Assembly: GCA_905233215.1 (NCBI GenBank)
Contig: CAJODC010000036.1
Span: forward strand, 1 to 34,540
Reading direction: 5' to 3'
Source of the DNA: an uncultured Synergistales bacterium
Lineage (GTDB): Bacteria; Synergistota; Synergistia; Synergistales; Aminobacteriaceae
Length of the DNA stretch: 34,540 nt
In this document: positions 32,941 to 34,540 of the stretch, piece by piece
Layout of the letters: each line of letters starts with the position of its first letter
Numbering within the stretch: position 1 is the stretch's first letter
Program-made: the position numbers and the translations under genes
Notes under the pieces: generated by a model
What the model was told of the DNA's origin: nothing
The model's input: only the letters and a program-made list of their open reading frames with translations
Database searches by the model: none

Positions 32941-34218
32941 ATGTTCAGGAAAACAGCACTTGCAATGTTGTTGGTGATGTGCTTTGTTCCTTGTGTTTTT
33001 GCTGACGAAAGCGAAGATGTCGCCGCATTATCACAGGACGCACAGCCCGATGAATTGACGCTCCGTGAAAACTCATTGAATCAAAAGGCCGCAGAACTTG
33101 ATACACTTGCCGCCGAATTAGCAGGACGAGAGTCGAAACTGTCTCAGCTTGAGAAAGAATTTTCGTTACGCTCAAAGACGCTCACGGCAGAGACCCGAAA
33201 AATTTCCGGGTTAAGTACGTCCCTTTTAGGCCGTGAAAACCAGATGACCAAGCGTGAACTTGACCTCAAAGCACGTGAGGCCGAACTTGCACGCCGTGAG
33301 ATGACTTTCGCACAAGAGAGTCAGAAATTCACGGAGGCATCGTCAGCACTCGCAGGGCGTGAAGCGGATTTGGCGAAAAGAGAGTCGGCACTTGCTGAAA
33401 GAGAAAACGAACTCAACGCAAAAATTTCAGCGAAAGAAGCCGCCGATACTCTCACAGCAAGAGAAGCGGAACTCGTCAAGCGTGAAGCGGCTCTGACGGA
33501 ACGTGAAGCCACTGGCAACAGGCTCAACGCTCTTGAGGCCGAACTGAACGCACGTGATGAAGCACTGAAAGCCCGTGAGGAAGCCGTAGCCGGAAGAGAG
33601 TCGGCAGTAACAGAAGGCGAAAAGACTCTCACTGAGTCGACCGAAAAACTCAAGGCTCAGGAAACCGAGTTAGCCCAAAAAGAATCAGCACTCACAGCAA
33701 GAGAGACAGAGCTTGAATCGTCAACCGCAAAACTCAACGACGCTACAGCCTCATTATCAGCGAGAGACTCGGCACTCATGAGCCGTGAAGCCGAATCGGC
33801 AAGAAAATCGGCGGAACTCACAGAACTTGAAACGCTCATCAAGGAGCTTCCAGCTTTTGACCCGAACAATTCAACCGAAGCGGCCATGATTCTGACCTAC
33901 AAGATTCCGGCAGCGAAACGCCGTGAGTTAATCGCAATGCAGAAAGAAGCCTACACACGTTACAGCTCGAACAGGGTAACACAGGCTCTTGAGAGTTACA
34001 CGGCAGCGTTTGAGGCCGAACCGACAGCGAATTATCTTGCTGCTTACTGGGCAGGACTTTCGGCTGAAAGACTCAAGAACAGGAAAGATGACGCTCTTAT
34101 GTGGGCGAACCGTGCGCTTGAGATCAACCCGAACTACAAGCCAGCTCAGGATCTCAAGAGGAGACTCGAAGCTCCAGCACGAGGCTCGAACAATCAGAGA
34201 AGACGTTCAGCACGTTAG
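32941..34218 (+). CDS. Secreted long coiled-coil repeat protein with TPR-like tail
   Basis: A 425-residue exported protein. Signal peptide: MFRKTALAMLLVMCFVPCVFA, cleaved about residue 21. From about residue 35 to 305 comes a continuous, highly charged Ala/Glu/Leu/Arg region built of variants of a REAELAKRESAL-like unit, predicted as a long coiled coil. After ELPAFDPNNSTEAAM come helices with TPR-like character (RVTQALESYTAAFEAEP; YLAAYWAGLSAERLKNRKDDALMWANRALEINPNYKPA), then a basic RGSNNQRRRSAR end. The function is unknown; a periplasmic scaffold or tether is a reasonable guess. The ATG follows GGGAGG. A weak hairpin lies between it and the chaperone gene. Confidence 0.8.
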   Translation: MFRKTALAMLLVMCFVPCVFADESEDVAALSQDAQPDELTLRENSLNQKAAELDTLAAELAGRESKLSQLEKEFSLRSKTLTAETRKISGLSTSLLGRENQMTKRELDLKAREAELARREMTFAQESQKFTEASSALAGREADLAKRESALAERENELNAKISAKEAADTLTAREAELVKREAALTEREATGNRLNALEAELNARDEALKAREEAVAGRESAVTEGEKTLTESTEKLKAQETELAQKESALTARETELESSTAKLNDATASLSARDSALMSREAESARKSAELTELETLIKELPAFDPNNSTEAAMILTYKIPAAKRRELIAMQKEAYTRYSSNRVTQALESYTAAFEAEPTANYLAAYWAGLSAERLKNRKDDALMWANRALEINPNYKPAQDLKRRLEAPARGSNNQRRRSAR

Positions 34219-34232
34219 GACAAAAAAATTTC

Positions 34233-34262
34233 TGCCCCTCGTGTTGTTGCGGGGGGTATTTT
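34233..34262 (+). terminator. Weak intrinsic terminator
   Basis: CCCC (34235-34238) pairs with the GGGGGG run (34251-34256) after the coiled-coil gene, followed by TATTTTC. The stem is short and the T-run imperfect, so partial read-through into the DnaJ-type gene is possible. Confidence 0.45.
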
Positions 34263-34283
34263 CTTCTAGGAGGACTTTAGCGT

Positions 34284-34540
34284 TTGGAGGATTTATACGA
34301 GATTCTTGGTGTCAAAAGAGACGCTGCACAAGCTGACATCAAGAAGGCTTACAGAAAGTTAGTACACGAGTATCACCCCGATTCACACCCCGGAGACAAG
34401 GCAGCCGAAGAAAAATTCAAGAAAATCAACGCTGCCTACTCGGTTTTGAATGACCCTGAGAAGCGGGCGAGATATGACCAGTTCGGCACGACAGGTCCGG
34501 GAGGTTCAGACCCCTTCGGCGGAATGGGCGGTGTAGATCT
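34284..34540 (+). CDS. DnaJ-type J-domain chaperone, 5' part only
   Basis: Eighty-five codons before the window ends. The residues [26 protein letters not shown]... form a complete J domain, with the HPD tripeptide ([10 protein letters not shown]) that stimulates DnaK ATPase, then [12 protein letters not shown] and the start of a Gly/Phe-rich linker ([16 protein letters not shown]). The J domain plus G/F linker points to DnaJ or CbpA, not decidable here. The start is TTG at 34284, ten bases after TAGGAGG; the first codons (TTG GAG GAT TTA) match the usual DnaJ opening. Truncated by the window edge. Confidence 0.88.
   Translation, partial: MEDLYEILGVKRDAAQADIKKAYRKLVHEYHPDSHPGDKAAEEKFKKINAAYSVLNDPEKRARYDQFGTTGPGGSDPFGGMGGVD

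Overview
The window looks like a gut- or anaerobe-type bacterial chromosome segment, most likely from the phylum Synergistota. Support: a 904-residue secreted protein ends in a Gly-rich, single-Cys, hydrophobic, basic tail resembling the Synerg-CTERM sorting signal; [FeFe]-hydrogenase maturases HydG and HydF indicate anaerobic metabolism; a glycerol catabolic operon includes a DUF1667 protein; and TTG start codons with strong AGGAGG-type ribosome sites are unusually common. The phylum call is inference from gene content. No tRNA, rRNA, CRISPR array or intact transposase gene was found.

Layout. Positions 41-3326 (minus) carry a sugar O-acetyltransferase, the AAA+ ATPase rarA, a structured ~280-bp gap and class I aldolase fbaB. 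A GntP permease (plus, 3411-4775) converges on the hydG-hydF pair (minus, 4819-7435). NAD(P)HX epimerase and the large sorted protein (plus, 7583-11034) converge on a run of methionine, S-adenosylmethionine and aspartate-family genes (minus, 11079-15096: speD, metF, a stand-alone MetH-activation-domain protein, asd, hom). uvrB (15204-17213) is divergent from speD. The glycerol operon follows (17415-23021): glpF, a glpK broken by an internal deletion and frameshift, a 107-bp palindromic MITE-like repeat, a GlpA-like dehydrogenase, an FAD oxidoreductase and DUF1667. 

Positions 23069-23720 hold a probable type III toxin-antitoxin system of the CptN/TenpN kind. A ToxN-superfamily-like endoribonuclease gene is preceded by three degenerate 46-47-nt repeats and an intrinsic terminator. 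A tight five-gene plus-strand operon follows (23770-27754: small membrane protein, CPBP protease, secreted protein, GtrA protein, adenine deaminase). Then come a ferredoxin and a papain-like secreted peptidase overlapping a DUF364-like gene (minus, to 30121), the peptidase having a long structured leader. Last are a YunG-like/AIR-synthase-like pair, a DapA-family aldolase, a secreted coiled-coil protein and the first 85 codons of a DnaJ-type chaperone running off the right end.

The most interesting items are the type III toxin-antitoxin locus, the two unexplained structured RNA-like intergenic regions (1224-1333 and 30122-30455), the disrupted glpK beside a palindromic repeat, and the putative Synerg-CTERM surface protein.
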